Assembly (NCBI GenBank): GCA_951802115.1
Contig: CATOPL010000002.1
Coordinates: 124,001-188,000 of the forward strand
DNA length: 64,000 nt
Direction: 5' to 3'
From: an uncultured Lachnospiraceae bacterium
Lineage (GTDB): Bacteria > Bacillota > Clostridia > Lachnospirales > Lachnospiraceae
Shown here: piece by piece, positions 1-9,391 of the stretch
How positions within the stretch are numbered: the first letter of the stretch is position 1
Layout of the letters: every line of letters begins with the position of its first letter
Notes under the pieces: model-generated
The model's database searches: none
What the model was told of the DNA's origin: nothing
What the model saw: the letters and a program-made list of their open reading frames with translations, nothing else
Translations under genes and position numbers: made by a program

Positions 1-84
1 CTTTTTTTTACACAATAATCGATAGGTTTATTTTGCATCATAAACAGGAGACCGGCAAACATTGATAACCGAAAGTAATACAAC

Positions 85-2820
85 ATGAAAAACCCATCCA
101 CCAAAACCTTCAACCAATCCTTGTATTTCAAATATTCCCTTCTTTTTGCTATATGCCTCTTCTTCACCCTGTCCGGATTTCTCTGTCATGGAAAAACTCT
201 GGTCTGGCTGGACGACGGCATATCGCAGAATATGATTGAATTAAAAGCGGTCAGAAACTGGATTCATACTTCTTTTACTGCAGGCGCCGTACCTTTTACA
301 AATTATTCTCTGGTTGAAAATCATTATATATTTCGCCTCTTTTATTGGGGAATCCGGGATTTCCTGGCTGTATTGCTTCCAGTTGAAAATCTCGTATGGG
401 TATATACTCTGATGTATGTGATTCAAATGTATCTGTCCGGTATCTTTTTTCTGCTTTTCGGTAAACACAGAAAATTTTTTGACCGTGCGCTTCTTACAGG
501 CAGTCTGATCTATGTTTTCGGTAGTTTTTATACGTTCTATTTAATGAAACAGCCGGTATATGCACATACGCTGGTTCTTGTTCCGCTCTGTCTTCTGGGG
601 ATCGAAAAAATACTGGAGAAGAAAAACGGGTTATTTTTTTCTTTAATGATTGGGATAACCGCATTATGTTGTATTACTTTTATTTATCCAGTCACCCTTA
701 TTCTGGCAATTTACATTCTGTTCAGAATTTATGAAACAAGAGAAAACTCGGAAACTTTGCTGGAAACTGTAAAATTATATGTCCGATCTGTCATCCGGAT
801 AATCATATGGTGGGGACTGGGTATCGCATTATCGGGAATCGTTCTTTTTCCTGTTGTCTCCGGAATCCGCAGCTCTTCCCGAATGGAAATGACGATTTCT
901 ACCGACTCGCTTTTATGGTATCACATCGAAAATTATAAATCATTTGCAGCTGGTTTTCTGGAACCGGCTGTGAAAAACACATGGGGAAATTACTTTGCAA
1001 TTCCGGTTTTTTTGCCGGCGATTATGGTTGTATTAGCGATCGGCAAATTGGACAGAAAAACCAGAGCCGCATATCATATGTTGATTCTGTCTCTGGTATT
1101 ATATCTAATTCCGCTTTGGGGACTGATTGCCAAAGGATTCGCAAATATCAGCAATTACTGGATGTTTGGTCTGGTCTTTTTCGCGGCTTATGCAGGTTCG
1201 GCAGCATTTTCATTCCTGGCGAGAGTAAATTCCGGAAAACTAATAGTGCTGGAAATATTTTTTGTATTAAATATATTCTATTTAATTCATTATGAATTCA
1301 CTCATCCGGAATTTGCCGGTTATTCAATTTTCATTCTTATATTGGCGATGCTGTTTTTTATGGCGCTAAACAGCAAATGGCTTGAAGAATATACCGTTGT
1401 AAAAGAACGTTTACTGCTTGCCAGTGTATGCATCAATATTTGTTTTAACATGGGAATCCTGTCCTTTCCGTTTTCAGAAAGTTTTCTGGACACAGCACTT
1501 CCGCTGGAGAATTATTATGCCCAGTTTCCGGACAGCGCTGCGTCTGAGATAACAGATACTGGCTTCTACAGAGTTGATAAATATAATTATCAGGGTGAAT
1601 TCAATCTGAACCTTCCCCAATGGTACGACTATCCGGGAATGAGCGTCTTCCATTCTGTGCTGATGAAGGAACCCTGTGATTACTATGTTGCCACAGAAAA
1701 CAGGGGATTTATTATGAATAATAAAATCTCAGATCTTGACGGACGCGCCATGGCTCTTGCGCCTGCCAGTGTAAAATATTATCTTGTCCCGTCAGGAGAA
1801 AACCATGATCCTCCTTTTGGATTTGAACAGTCTGCACAGGGCGCCGGCGATCACAATAACATGAATATCTATGTGAATACAACTATGCTTCCGGTTGCAT
1901 ATACCTATCCAGGAGATGCTGTTTCCACAGACGCACTGGAGGGTTTAAACGGTCTGCAAATACAGGAACTGATGCTTCAGCATCCGATTATGGATAACGG
2001 AGCGGAATCTGTAAACAGGGCGGAAACAACTTCCGCAGAGATTGCTTATCAGATACATCCATCGGAAAATGCACGAATCGAAAACGGTCAGATTTACATT
2101 GAAAAAAATAATGGCTCTGTCCGTCTGCGGTTTGACCATCCGGACAATTCAGAGGTATATGTACGACTTTCCGGCCTGACGCCGTCCAGTAAAAACGTGA
2201 TCTATACCGTTGAATGCAAAACTACCGACAAAACCGTAATATCCTACAAAAAAGGAGATTTTCACAAAATAGAAAGAAATTCCTGTCTGATGAATCTCGG
2301 CTATCAGAAAGATCCGGGAAGTATGGAATGCACCGTTTCCTTCTCCCAAAAAGGCGTCTATGACCTGAAGAATATCCAGGTTCTGTACCAGCCTATGGAT
2401 CTTATGGATTCCTATATCGAAGAGCTGCAAAAAGAGTCGCTGACGGATATCACAATAGGGTCTAACAGGATTGAGGGAATGATAGATGCATCAGAAGATA
2501 AATGGATGTGTTTTTCACTGCCCTATTCTGCCGGCTGGAGGGTATATGTGGACGGCGCTGAGGTACCGACGAAAAAAATGAATTATATGTATCTTGGTAT
2601 TTGGCTGGAAGAAGGCAGGCATCATATTGCAGCAAAATACAGCGTGCCGGGACTAAGAGCAGGGGCAGTTTGTTCCGGAACCGGCATATTCATCTGTCTG
2701 TTCTTATGGCTGCGTTCTAACAGGAGGAAACATGGAATTTATAGCGCACAGGATCAATACGTTAAAGGAATTAAGACAATTACCGCAGGAATACGGCGTC
2801 GAATTGGATCTGCGGGATGA
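85..2820 (+). CDS. YfhO-like multi-pass membrane protein (putative GT-C glycosyltransferase)
   Basis: This 911-aa protein has about a dozen hydrophobic segments in residues 17-470, a soluble part at about 480-870, and one last membrane helix near 877-893. The C-terminal soluble part carries the YfhO-type signature GWRVYVDG near residue 815, followed by EEGRHHI. YfhO-family proteins are implicated in glycosylating teichoic acids or other wall polymers with polyprenyl-phosphate sugars; that role is inferred here. The ATG at 85 has only a weak upstream GAAAG ribosome binding site. The 3' end overlaps the next gene by 89 bp, much more than other junctions here. It is the first complete gene of cassette A, and cassette B has no direct copy of it. 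Confidence 0.75.
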   Translation: MKNPSTKTFNQSLYFKYSLLFAICLFFTLSGFLCHGKTLVWLDDGISQNMIELKAVRNWIHTSFTAGAVPFTNYSLVENHYIFRLFYWGIRDFLAVLLPVENLVWVYTLMYVIQMYLSGIFFLLFGKHRKFFDRALLTGSLIYVFGSFYTFYLMKQPVYAHTLVLVPLCLLGIEKILEKKNGLFFSLMIGITALCCITFIYPVTLILAIYILFRIYETRENSETLLETVKLYVRSVIRIIIWWGLGIALSGIVLFPVVSGIRSSSRMEMTISTDSLLWYHIENYKSFAAGFLEPAVKNTWGNYFAIPVFLPAIMVVLAIGKLDRKTRAAYHMLILSLVLYLIPLWGLIAKGFANISNYWMFGLVFFAAYAGSAAFSFLARVNSGKLIVLEIFFVLNIFYLIHYEFTHPEFAGYSIFILILAMLFFMALNSKWLEEYTVVKERLLLASVCINICFNMGILSFPFSESFLDTALPLENYYAQFPDSAASEITDTGFYRVDKYNYQGEFNLNLPQWYDYPGMSVFHSVLMKEPCDYYVATENRGFIMNNKISDLDGRAMALAPASVKYYLVPSGENHDPPFGFEQSAQGAGDHNNMNIYVNTTMLPVAYTYPGDAVSTDALEGLNGLQIQELMLQHPIMDNGAESVNRAETTSAEIAYQIHPSENARIENGQIYIEKNNGSVRLRFDHPDNSEVYVRLSGLTPSSKNVIYTVECKTTDKTVISYKKGDFHKIERNSCLMNLGYQKDPGSMECTVSFSQKGVYDLKNIQVLYQPMDLMDSYIEELQKESLTDITIGSNRIEGMIDASEDKWMCFSLPYSAGWRVYVDGAEVPTKKMNYMYLGIWLEEGRHHIAAKYSVPGLRAGAVCSGTGIFICLFLWLRSNRRKHGIYSAQDQYVKGIKTITAGIRRRIGSAG

Positions 2821-3343
2821 TCTGAATGGAAACTTATATCTTTCTCATAATCCGTTCGAGTCTGGGGAACTGTTTGAAGATTATTTAAGAGAATACCGGC
2901 ATGGTCTGATGATATTAAATATCAAAAGCGAGCGAATTGAAATAAGGGCTATGGAGCTGCTGAAGAAGTACAGCATTCGGGAGTATTTTTTTCTGGACTC
3001 TTCTTTTCCGATGATTCATCTGCTGTCTGAGCAGGGAGAAAAAAGTATCGCTCTGCGGATATCCGAATATGAAGGAATGGATACGCTGAGAAATATGAAA
3101 GGAAACGTAAATTGGGTCTGGATTGACTGTTTCAGCAGGATACCTGTTTCTTCAAAAGAGGTGGACGAGCTTCATGCCATGGGTTATCGCCTGTGTATGG
3201 TTTCGCCTGAACTGCAGGGACGGCAGGAAGACGTTGAGGACTATGCAGCATATATAAAAGACAATAACTGGACGTTGGATGCTGTGTGCAGTAAATTCTA
3301 TAATCTGAATATCTGGAAACAGTGCTGCAAAGGAGAATATTAA
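2732..3343 (+). CDS. GDPD-like TIM-barrel protein, cassette A copy
   Basis: This 203-aa protein begins MEFIAHR and resembles glycerophosphodiester phosphodiesterases: His6-Arg7, the acidic pair Glu24/Asp26 in GVELDL, and His39 in SHNP. In classical GDPDs the last motif is usually HD, so His-Asn is a departure, and the protein is also short (about 200 against 240-300 aa). It could be a phosphodiesterase, a phosphatase-like enzyme or a non-catalytic relative. The start has an AGGAGG site at 2720-2725. It lies inside the 3' end of the YfhO-like gene. A paralogue at 11827-12426 is about 60% identical by eye. Its tie to the nucleotidyltransferases in both cassettes suggests it processes a phosphodiester or phosphorylated precursor; that is inference. 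Confidence 0.65.
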   Translation: MEFIAHRINTLKELRQLPQEYGVELDLRDDLNGNLYLSHNPFESGELFEDYLREYRHGLMILNIKSERIEIRAMELLKKYSIREYFFLDSSFPMIHLLSEQGEKSIALRISEYEGMDTLRNMKGNVNWVWIDCFSRIPVSSKEVDELHAMGYRLCMVSPELQGRQEDVEDYAAYIKDNNWTLDAVCSKFYNLNIWKQCCKGEY

Positions 3344-3345
3344 GA

Positions 3346-4125
3346 ATGAATATTATCATACCCATGACAGGATATGGTTCCCGGTTTGTGGCGGCGGGAT
3401 ATCAAGAACTTAAGCCGCTGATATCCGTTCAGGGAAAACCGATCTTACAATGGATACTGGAAGGTATGTATCCGGGAGAAACGGACATTACATTCATATG
3501 CAGAGCCGAACATCTGAACAGTCGCCCGGATATGGAAACAACGTTAAAAACCATTGCTCCGACTGCAAGGATTGTCTCTATCAATAACTGGATCAAAAAA
3601 GGACCTGTTTTTGACGTACTGCGTGCGGCGGAATTTATCGACGATATGAAACCATGCATCATTAACTACTGTGATTTTTATATGACATGGGATTGGGACG
3701 AATTTCAGAAAAAAGTATTGGATATGGATGCGGACGGCGCCATTCCCTGCTATTCGGGTTTTCATCCGCATCTTTTGAAAAGAAAGAATGTTTATGCTTC
3801 CTGCCTGACGGATGAAAAGGATTTTTTACTGGAGATCAGAGAAAAATTTTCCTTTGAAAAAGATAAGACGAAAGCAAAACATTCTCCGGGCGTTTATTAT
3901 TTCAGGACCGGCGCTTTACTGAAGAAATACTGTCAGAAGCTGGTCAGTTACGGCCCTGCGTTGAACAATGAATATTACGCAAGCCTGCCCTACAATTATA
4001 TGGTAAAAGACGGAAGGAAAGTGTGGGTTCCGGTCAATGTAAAGCATTTTTGCCAGTGGGGAACGCCGGAAGATCTGGAGGAGTATCTGTTCTGGACGGA
4101 ACAGGTCAGGAGGTTTGAACTATGA
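3346..4125 (+). CDS. Nucleotidyltransferase 1 (NTP_transferase fold), cassette A
   Basis: This 259-aa protein opens MNIIIPMTGYGSRF, the glycine-rich NTP-binding loop of sugar-1-phosphate nucleotidyl/cytidylyltransferases, followed by KPLI (the phosphate-contacting Lys) and YCDF (a metal-site Asp). It should couple an NTP to a phosphorylated sugar, polyol or amino-alcohol; the substrate cannot be told from sequence. I chose ATG 3346, two bases after the GDPD stop and 10 nt after an AGGAG, rather than an upstream in-frame ATG at 3322 inside the GDPD gene. The paralogue at 19532-20311 is also exactly 259 aa, supporting this start. The stop overlaps the next start as ATGA. Confidence 0.8.
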   Translation: MNIIIPMTGYGSRFVAAGYQELKPLISVQGKPILQWILEGMYPGETDITFICRAEHLNSRPDMETTLKTIAPTARIVSINNWIKKGPVFDVLRAAEFIDDMKPCIINYCDFYMTWDWDEFQKKVLDMDADGAIPCYSGFHPHLLKRKNVYASCLTDEKDFLLEIREKFSFEKDKTKAKHSPGVYYFRTGALLKKYCQKLVSYGPALNNEYYASLPYNYMVKDGRKVWVPVNVKHFCQWGTPEDLEEYLFWTEQVRRFEL

Positions 4126-4931
4126 ATATTGTCATCCCGATGGCGGGAGCCGGACAGCGTTTTGCAGAAGCCGGATATAAAGTGAGTAAACCTGTAATAC
4201 CTGTGATCGACAGAAGAAGCGGGAAAGAATATCCTATGGTAATCTGTGCGACGATGGATCTTCCCGGTCTGAAAGCAAAAGGAGCGAATCTGATCTATAT
4301 CGACAGAACCTTTCACAAAGATAATGGTGTCGAAGAAACAATTCGCAATCACTATCCGAAAGCAAGTTTTATTACGGTAAACAGTCTGACAGAGGGACAG
4401 GCCTGTACCTGTCTGCTTGCCAGAGCCATGATTGATAATGAACAGCCTCTTTTTATAGCCGGCTGCGATAATGGAATGGTGTTTGATCCGGTAGAATTTG
4501 AGGCCCTGACAAAGCAATGCGACGTGATTGCTTTTACCTATTCGCACGATGACTCGGTTCTTGACAATCCGGATGCATATGGATGGTACATACCTGATGA
4601 AGAAGGAAAAATACAGACGGTATCCATTAAAAAAGCAGTGTCGGACACGCCTACAAATGACCATGCGGTTGTAGCATCTTTCTGGTTTCGCAGAGGCAAT
4701 ATTTTTGTCGAGGCCGCTGAAAAAATGATTCGTGAAAATGACAGAATAAACGGGGAATTCTATGTGGATCAGGTGTTAAAGCATGCGTTGGAACTGGGTT
4801 ATGACTGTCGGATTTTTGATATAGAACGGTACATAGGCTGGGGAACGCCTGTGGATTATGAAAATTATATGGCCACGGTCAGATACTGGAGGGCTTTTGT
4901 AACCGATAAAAGATTTATTCCTGAGGATTAA
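4122..4931 (+). CDS. Nucleotidyltransferase 2 (NTP_transferase fold), cassette A
   Basis: This 269-aa protein starts MNIVIPMAGAGQRF, a second glycine-rich NTP loop, with SKPVIP and the motifs GQACTCLLA and GCDNGM that set it apart from nucleotidyltransferase 1. Two non-redundant nucleotidyltransferases side by side suggest either two activated precursors or one catalytic and one accessory subunit. The ATG overlaps the preceding stop (ATGA), implying translational coupling. The paralogue in cassette B (18729-19535) is 268 aa and keeps the same order directly after nucleotidyltransferase 1. Family assignment is firm; the substrate is unknown. Confidence 0.8.
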   Translation: MNIVIPMAGAGQRFAEAGYKVSKPVIPVIDRRSGKEYPMVICATMDLPGLKAKGANLIYIDRTFHKDNGVEETIRNHYPKASFITVNSLTEGQACTCLLARAMIDNEQPLFIAGCDNGMVFDPVEFEALTKQCDVIAFTYSHDDSVLDNPDAYGWYIPDEEGKIQTVSIKKAVSDTPTNDHAVVASFWFRRGNIFVEAAEKMIRENDRINGEFYVDQVLKHALELGYDCRIFDIERYIGWGTPVDYENYMATVRYWRAFVTDKRFIPED

Positions 4932-4940
4932 GCGATCGTT

Positions 4941-7025
4941 ATGAAGAGAAAAAAACAAAGGATAAAACGTTTGGATCTTTTTATTATCCTCCTGGTATTA
5001 TTAAAAGTTATCCTGATGTTTTCCTTTTCTTCGGATTATGAGAATCAGCTGTTTATACCGTTTGTGAAACATTTCCTGCAAAGCAGGGATAATCCCTATC
5101 ATTTCTTTTACGAAGCGGGAAAGCAGAATATGTTTCCGTACCCGGCTGTGATGCTTTTTGTCCAGTCTGTATCCGGAGCAATAGCGGCCGTTTTACATGT
5201 GCAGTCGGATTATTTATTCAACCTGCTCTTTAAACTGCCGGGCTTTCTTATGGATCTGACAATTTTTTATTGTCTGCTCCATATGTTCCCCAACAAAACA
5301 CGCTATATAACCGTATTTTATTTTGCGTCTCCGATTATTTTATACGCGGTCTACATGCATGGACAGCTGGATCTGATACCAACCGGATTTTTGATACTCA
5401 GCCTGTATTTCCTGGAACGGGAACAAAAGAACCATATGCTTTTGTCGTCTCTGATGCTCTCGTTTGCGCTGCTGTCCAAGCTGCATATCCTTGCGGCAGT
5501 CCCTGTTGTGATTCTGTACATTCTAAAAAGAGACGGACTGTTTGCGGTCGTCCGATGGAGCGTCTCTTTGTTTTTCATCTGCGCTGTTGGCATGTTTCCT
5601 TTCTGGAGCGAAGGCTTTATTCAGACGGTACTGTTCAACGCCGAGCAGTCGGCGCTTACAAAGGTGTGCTTTGATTTTTCAACTGTGAAAGTATATATAC
5701 CGGTATTTGCCGTTTTGATTATATATTTCAACACCTGCAATCTGAACATGATCAACAGAAGTCTGCTCTTTGGAATTTTAAACAGCGTATTTACTGTATT
5801 TCTGGCTTTTTGTCCGCCCATGCCGGGCTGGTACGTCTGGATTGTGCCGTTTATAACTATATTTTTTATACAGGTGGATGAAAATAAATATAAAAATATG
5901 TTCATCTGTCTGACGATGAATCTCTTATATTTGTTTTATTTTATAAATTTTCATTTCAGAGAAGGAATCGTTGACCTGTATTTTTATGGTCAGGAGCTTA
6001 CCTGGATGAAAGTGGAAAATGAAACTGCCAAGAACCTTGTGTTTACCCTGTTGGCTGCGACCTTACTCTATCTGGTTTATCTGATGTATCGGTTGGGAAT
6101 CACAAGCAACTCCCTGTATAAGAGGAGGAACATTCCTTTTACGATTGCCATAGCCGGGGACAGCGGATCCGGAAAAACAACCTTGGTGGAACTGTTAAGC
6201 AGATATCTGGGAAGGCACAGTGTTCTTTTGCTTGAAGGAGACGGGGATCATCGCTGGGAACGGGGCATGGCGGAGTGGAAGAAATACACACATTTGAATC
6301 CCAAAGCCAATTACCTGTACAGACAGGCCGAGGATATAGAAAAACTGAGAACAGGAAACGGCGTCCGAAGAACAGAATATGATCATGACACCGGAACGTT
6401 TAAGAAAGCGAAAAAAGTATACTCAAAACGTTTTATCATCTTATGCGGACTTCATTCGCTGTATTTACCGCAGATGCGGCGAATCGCAGATCTGAAAATT
6501 TATATGGATGTGGATAAGAAGCTCAGATATTATTGGAAGATTCAAAGAGATATGGAACAAAGAGGATATTGTCTGGATGACATTTTGCAGCAGATAAAAA
6601 AGAGAGCTCAGGATTCGTCAAAATATATTGTTCCGCAAAAGGATCATGCAGATATTATCATTCATTATTTTGACCAGACGCTGCAGGATTACAGGGATAA
6701 TAATCATGAGATTGTGCTGAGTCTGAAATTGACGCTGGATTCAGAGATCAATGTGGAACCTCTGCTCTCCATACTTGCGCAGTACAATGTTAATGCAGTA
6801 TACGATTACAGTGACGACCTGAAAAAACAAATCTTAATATTTGACGGAAGCATGCTGCAAAACAAGACGATTCCCTATCATACGATTGCAGACCAGGCGG
6901 TAGAACAACTGGAAGAAATTACAAGACAACGTATTGAGTATGATAATGCTCTTGATGGAATTATTCAGCTGTTTTTGTTTGTATTAATCAGTTATAAGCT
7001 GCGCAAAGGGATAACAGATATATGA
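4941..7025 (+). CDS. Membrane glycosyltransferase fused to a phosphoribulokinase-like kinase, cassette A
   Basis: This 694-aa fusion has two parts. Residues 1 to about 390 hold roughly ten membrane helices of GT-C type (GT87/DUF2029-like), with an HGQLDLIPTGFL segment typical of polyprenyl-phosphate-sugar transferases. Residues about 395-600 form a P-loop kinase: Walker A GDSGSGKTT near 405, CGLHSLYLP near 502, IQRDMEQRG near 533 and VPQKDHADIII near 565. The last three closely follow the cyanobacterial/plant phosphoribulokinase pattern rather than plain uridine kinase. About 90 further residues are unassigned. It could phosphorylate a ketopentose or polyol next to the transferase. The second copy (16645-18723) has the same architecture, so the fusion is not an assembly artefact. 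This copy has no poly-G run. Confidence 0.8.
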   Translation: MKRKKQRIKRLDLFIILLVLLKVILMFSFSSDYENQLFIPFVKHFLQSRDNPYHFFYEAGKQNMFPYPAVMLFVQSVSGAIAAVLHVQSDYLFNLLFKLPGFLMDLTIFYCLLHMFPNKTRYITVFYFASPIILYAVYMHGQLDLIPTGFLILSLYFLEREQKNHMLLSSLMLSFALLSKLHILAAVPVVILYILKRDGLFAVVRWSVSLFFICAVGMFPFWSEGFIQTVLFNAEQSALTKVCFDFSTVKVYIPVFAVLIIYFNTCNLNMINRSLLFGILNSVFTVFLAFCPPMPGWYVWIVPFITIFFIQVDENKYKNMFICLTMNLLYLFYFINFHFREGIVDLYFYGQELTWMKVENETAKNLVFTLLAATLLYLVYLMYRLGITSNSLYKRRNIPFTIAIAGDSGSGKTTLVELLSRYLGRHSVLLLEGDGDHRWERGMAEWKKYTHLNPKANYLYRQAEDIEKLRTGNGVRRTEYDHDTGTFKKAKKVYSKRFIILCGLHSLYLPQMRRIADLKIYMDVDKKLRYYWKIQRDMEQRGYCLDDILQQIKKRAQDSSKYIVPQKDHADIIIHYFDQTLQDYRDNNHEIVLSLKLTLDSEINVEPLLSILAQYNVNAVYDYSDDLKKQILIFDGSMLQNKTIPYHTIADQAVEQLEEITRQRIEYDNALDGIIQLFLFVLISYKLRKGITDI

Positions 7026-9273
7026 AAAAATGGTTCTACTATTTGTTTATTATAATATTGTTGACTTTACCGACATTACCGTCTTTACTGAAAATGTCCC
7101 GTCAGAATCGGGAATATGACTGTAAAGCCAATGGACAGATATACGAATTAGAGACGAAGCAACCAGTTACCGAAGAATTATTATTAAAAGACAGATTTAC
7201 AAAGCTTGGAATTTGCTTTCAGATCAACGGAGATATTTCCCCAAAAAGCAGAATCAGAATTACTCTTAAACAGAAGGAACTTTTATTTTCCGAAGAATTC
7301 TATATAAATAAAATTAAGAGCGGAGCGCCCGTATTTTTTGATAACCCTGGCATTCAAAAAGGTGATTTTCTGCTTTCGATTGAATGCCTGGATTTATCGG
7401 AAGGCGAAAATATCGGTTTGTTATTGTCAAACGACACTGCATTGGGACAGATTTCTGATAATGGTTTTCAAAAAGGGAGCGCCGTCGCTCTCTCTGTTGT
7501 CACAGAATTTAGTTTTCCATGTATATGGCTCCAGACCGTCATGCTTTTCTTTTCTCTTCTGGCCGCTCTGTGTGTTGGGAAATTTTTGTTGCAATGCGGC
7601 AATACAGAACCGGAGAAAAAACAGGAACGGGTTATTTTTCTGGCGTGCATGAGCATTATCTTGTGTCAAATGTACTGCAAGTATCCAATAAGCGTGGGGG
7701 GGGTGAAGCATATTTTGAGATAGAGGGTTTATACTTTGGAGACGTCTACCAAAAAGGCCTTCGGGGATTTTTCACAGGAGACGCCGGATATCTTCCGGTT
7801 TTTCCCAAAGTGATCAGTCTGTTCCTTATAGCTATATTGGGTGTTTCCAAATATGCTCCATTTTTCATGCAGATCATATCTCTGGCTGTTATCGCAGGTG
7901 TTTTTGCTTTTTTTATTACAGAAAATTTTTCCGGTTATTTCAGCTCAAAAGTAAGATTTCTTATTGTGCTGATTATGAGTTGTACGCAGCTTCTGGTGAC
8001 AGAGTCACAAATGATTCTGTTTCTGAACTTTTCATATTTTGGTATTTTATTAGCCGCATATATTTATATGCTCAATTTAGAAAAGAAAAGCGTGACAGGC
8101 TGGTGCTTAGTATCCGGACTGATGATTGCATCAAAAGGAACTTATCTGGTATTACTTCCCATTATTGCAGCAGTGATCCCCCTGTGCATCAGATGCAAAA
8201 AATATCGAACTCTGAAATATACGCTATGGTTAGAATTCTGTCTTTTGGTTCAGTTGATTTATGTATTTTTCAGTTCATCCAATGAAAAGGTGATCGCTGA
8301 TACAAATATCAAATTTTTTATTAAACAGACGTTATCTGCAATATGGTATTACATCGCAACTGTTGTAAAAATTATTTTTTTAATGAATGAACACATAAAT
8401 CCATTTGCTGTTTTTTTCTTTGGCATCTTGATTCTACTGTTTGTTCACGGGTATATCCTGGTTCTTATTTCCAGAAAAAATGCAAATGGAATACTGTTAA
8501 TTTGTCTGGAAACAGCCGCCTTTTTACAGATTCTAATCAATCAGCTGGGAAATGAAAGAAGCGCAAAATTCGTCAATGAATCAGGTATTGGATTGAGGGA
8601 ACTGTCAAGCACACCATTGTACACTTATGAAAAAAATGTTTTTTTCGTATATGTTTTTTTGATGATGGCAGCGCTGTTTTTAATTCATGAATTCATGACC
8701 CAAAAGCACCAAAGACGTCTTGGAATGATAATTCTTATAGGACTCGCAGCAAAAGGAATGCTGCTGCGTCCTCAGGATATGTATGTAGAAGACTCCATTG
8801 GCAACTGGATGGGATACAGCGTTATGCTGACGCAGTCGGATTATGCAATCCCAAATTATAATACTAAAAGATTTCTTATAAATAATTGCCGTATTGCATA
8901 TTTGGGAGAAAAACAGCATCTTCCAACAGGTCCTTTTCGAGGATTGAGTGGGATAAGGGCTGAAGATATCGTCTATTTTGATGATCCAAACCGGAGGAAA
9001 TATTGTCTGGATGAATCTATTGCCCAGAACAGATTGCTGGCGGTTTATACTCAAAAATTGTTTTTGTCCCAGACAGACGATATTTATTGTGTATTCAGAG
9101 ATTCCAATAATCACATTGTCTGGAAACAGCCGGCGGTCACATCGGACATGCGAACACTTGCGGTGGGATTCATTCCTGACGCGCCCGTTGAAAATTGCAG
9201 CAGTTTTGAATTCCGAAACAAAAACGGTGAAATAATAGATTTACAGTCTTTCTGTTTTCTGGCAGTGCAATGA
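7022..9273 (+). CDS. Large membrane protein, frame broken at a G8 run (phase-OFF)
   Basis: Two consecutive reading frames make one gene. The first runs from ATG 7022 (ATGA overlap with the kinase-fusion stop) and ends at 7723; the second is open to 9273. They meet at a run of eight G at 7696-7703. A run of nine would fuse them into about 750 aa. The N-terminal 233 aa have a leader helix, a soluble beta-rich domain and a helix at about 165-185. The second part has about nine membrane helices and a short soluble tail. A motif FFTGDAGYLPVFPKV just after the join suggests a GT-C-like or YfhO-related membrane enzyme. In the present state only a roughly 230-aa truncated product is expected. There is no counterpart in cassette B. 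Confidence 0.75.
7696..7703 (+). repeat. Poly-G tract, 8 G (OFF state)
   Basis: Eight consecutive G on the coding strand of the membrane-protein gene, near codon 225. Eight G put the upstream frame onto a stop about 20 nt later at 7721-7723. Counting codons across the run shows that nine G (or six) restores the downstream frame that is open to 9273. This is seen directly; that the run changes length in the population is inference from the behaviour of such runs in other bacteria. Confidence 0.85.
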
Positions 9274-9327
9274 ATGAAAAAGTTTACATATCCGCCATAT
9301 TTACGGCTATAGCCTGGAGGAGTCAAA

Positions 9328-9346
9328 CGGGCATACAGCATGTCCG
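9328..9346. promoter_or_regulatory. Intergenic dyad, repeated at 28024-28042
   Basis: An imperfect inverted repeat with arms CGGGCAT and ATGTCCG and a 5-nt spacer, in the 118-bp gap between the membrane protein and the HAD gene. A near-copy with similar flanks lies in inverse orientation at 28024-28042. It could be a protein-binding site, an RNA hairpin or a remnant of a small mobile repeat; no poly-T follows, so a simple terminator is unlikely. Confidence 0.35.
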
Positions 9347-9391
9347 TCTGAATTGATATCTGTAGAAATAAAACGACAGTTTGGAGATTAT

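Noticed and set aside
2-9. Run of eight T at the window start
   Set aside because: Could be the end of a terminator of an upstream gene, but the preceding stem is outside the window.
7519-7695. Possible separate start of the second membrane-protein frame at 7519
   Set aside because: This stretch overlaps the real frame of the first half, has no ribosome site and its translation is not membrane-protein-like; the true junction is the G run at 7696.
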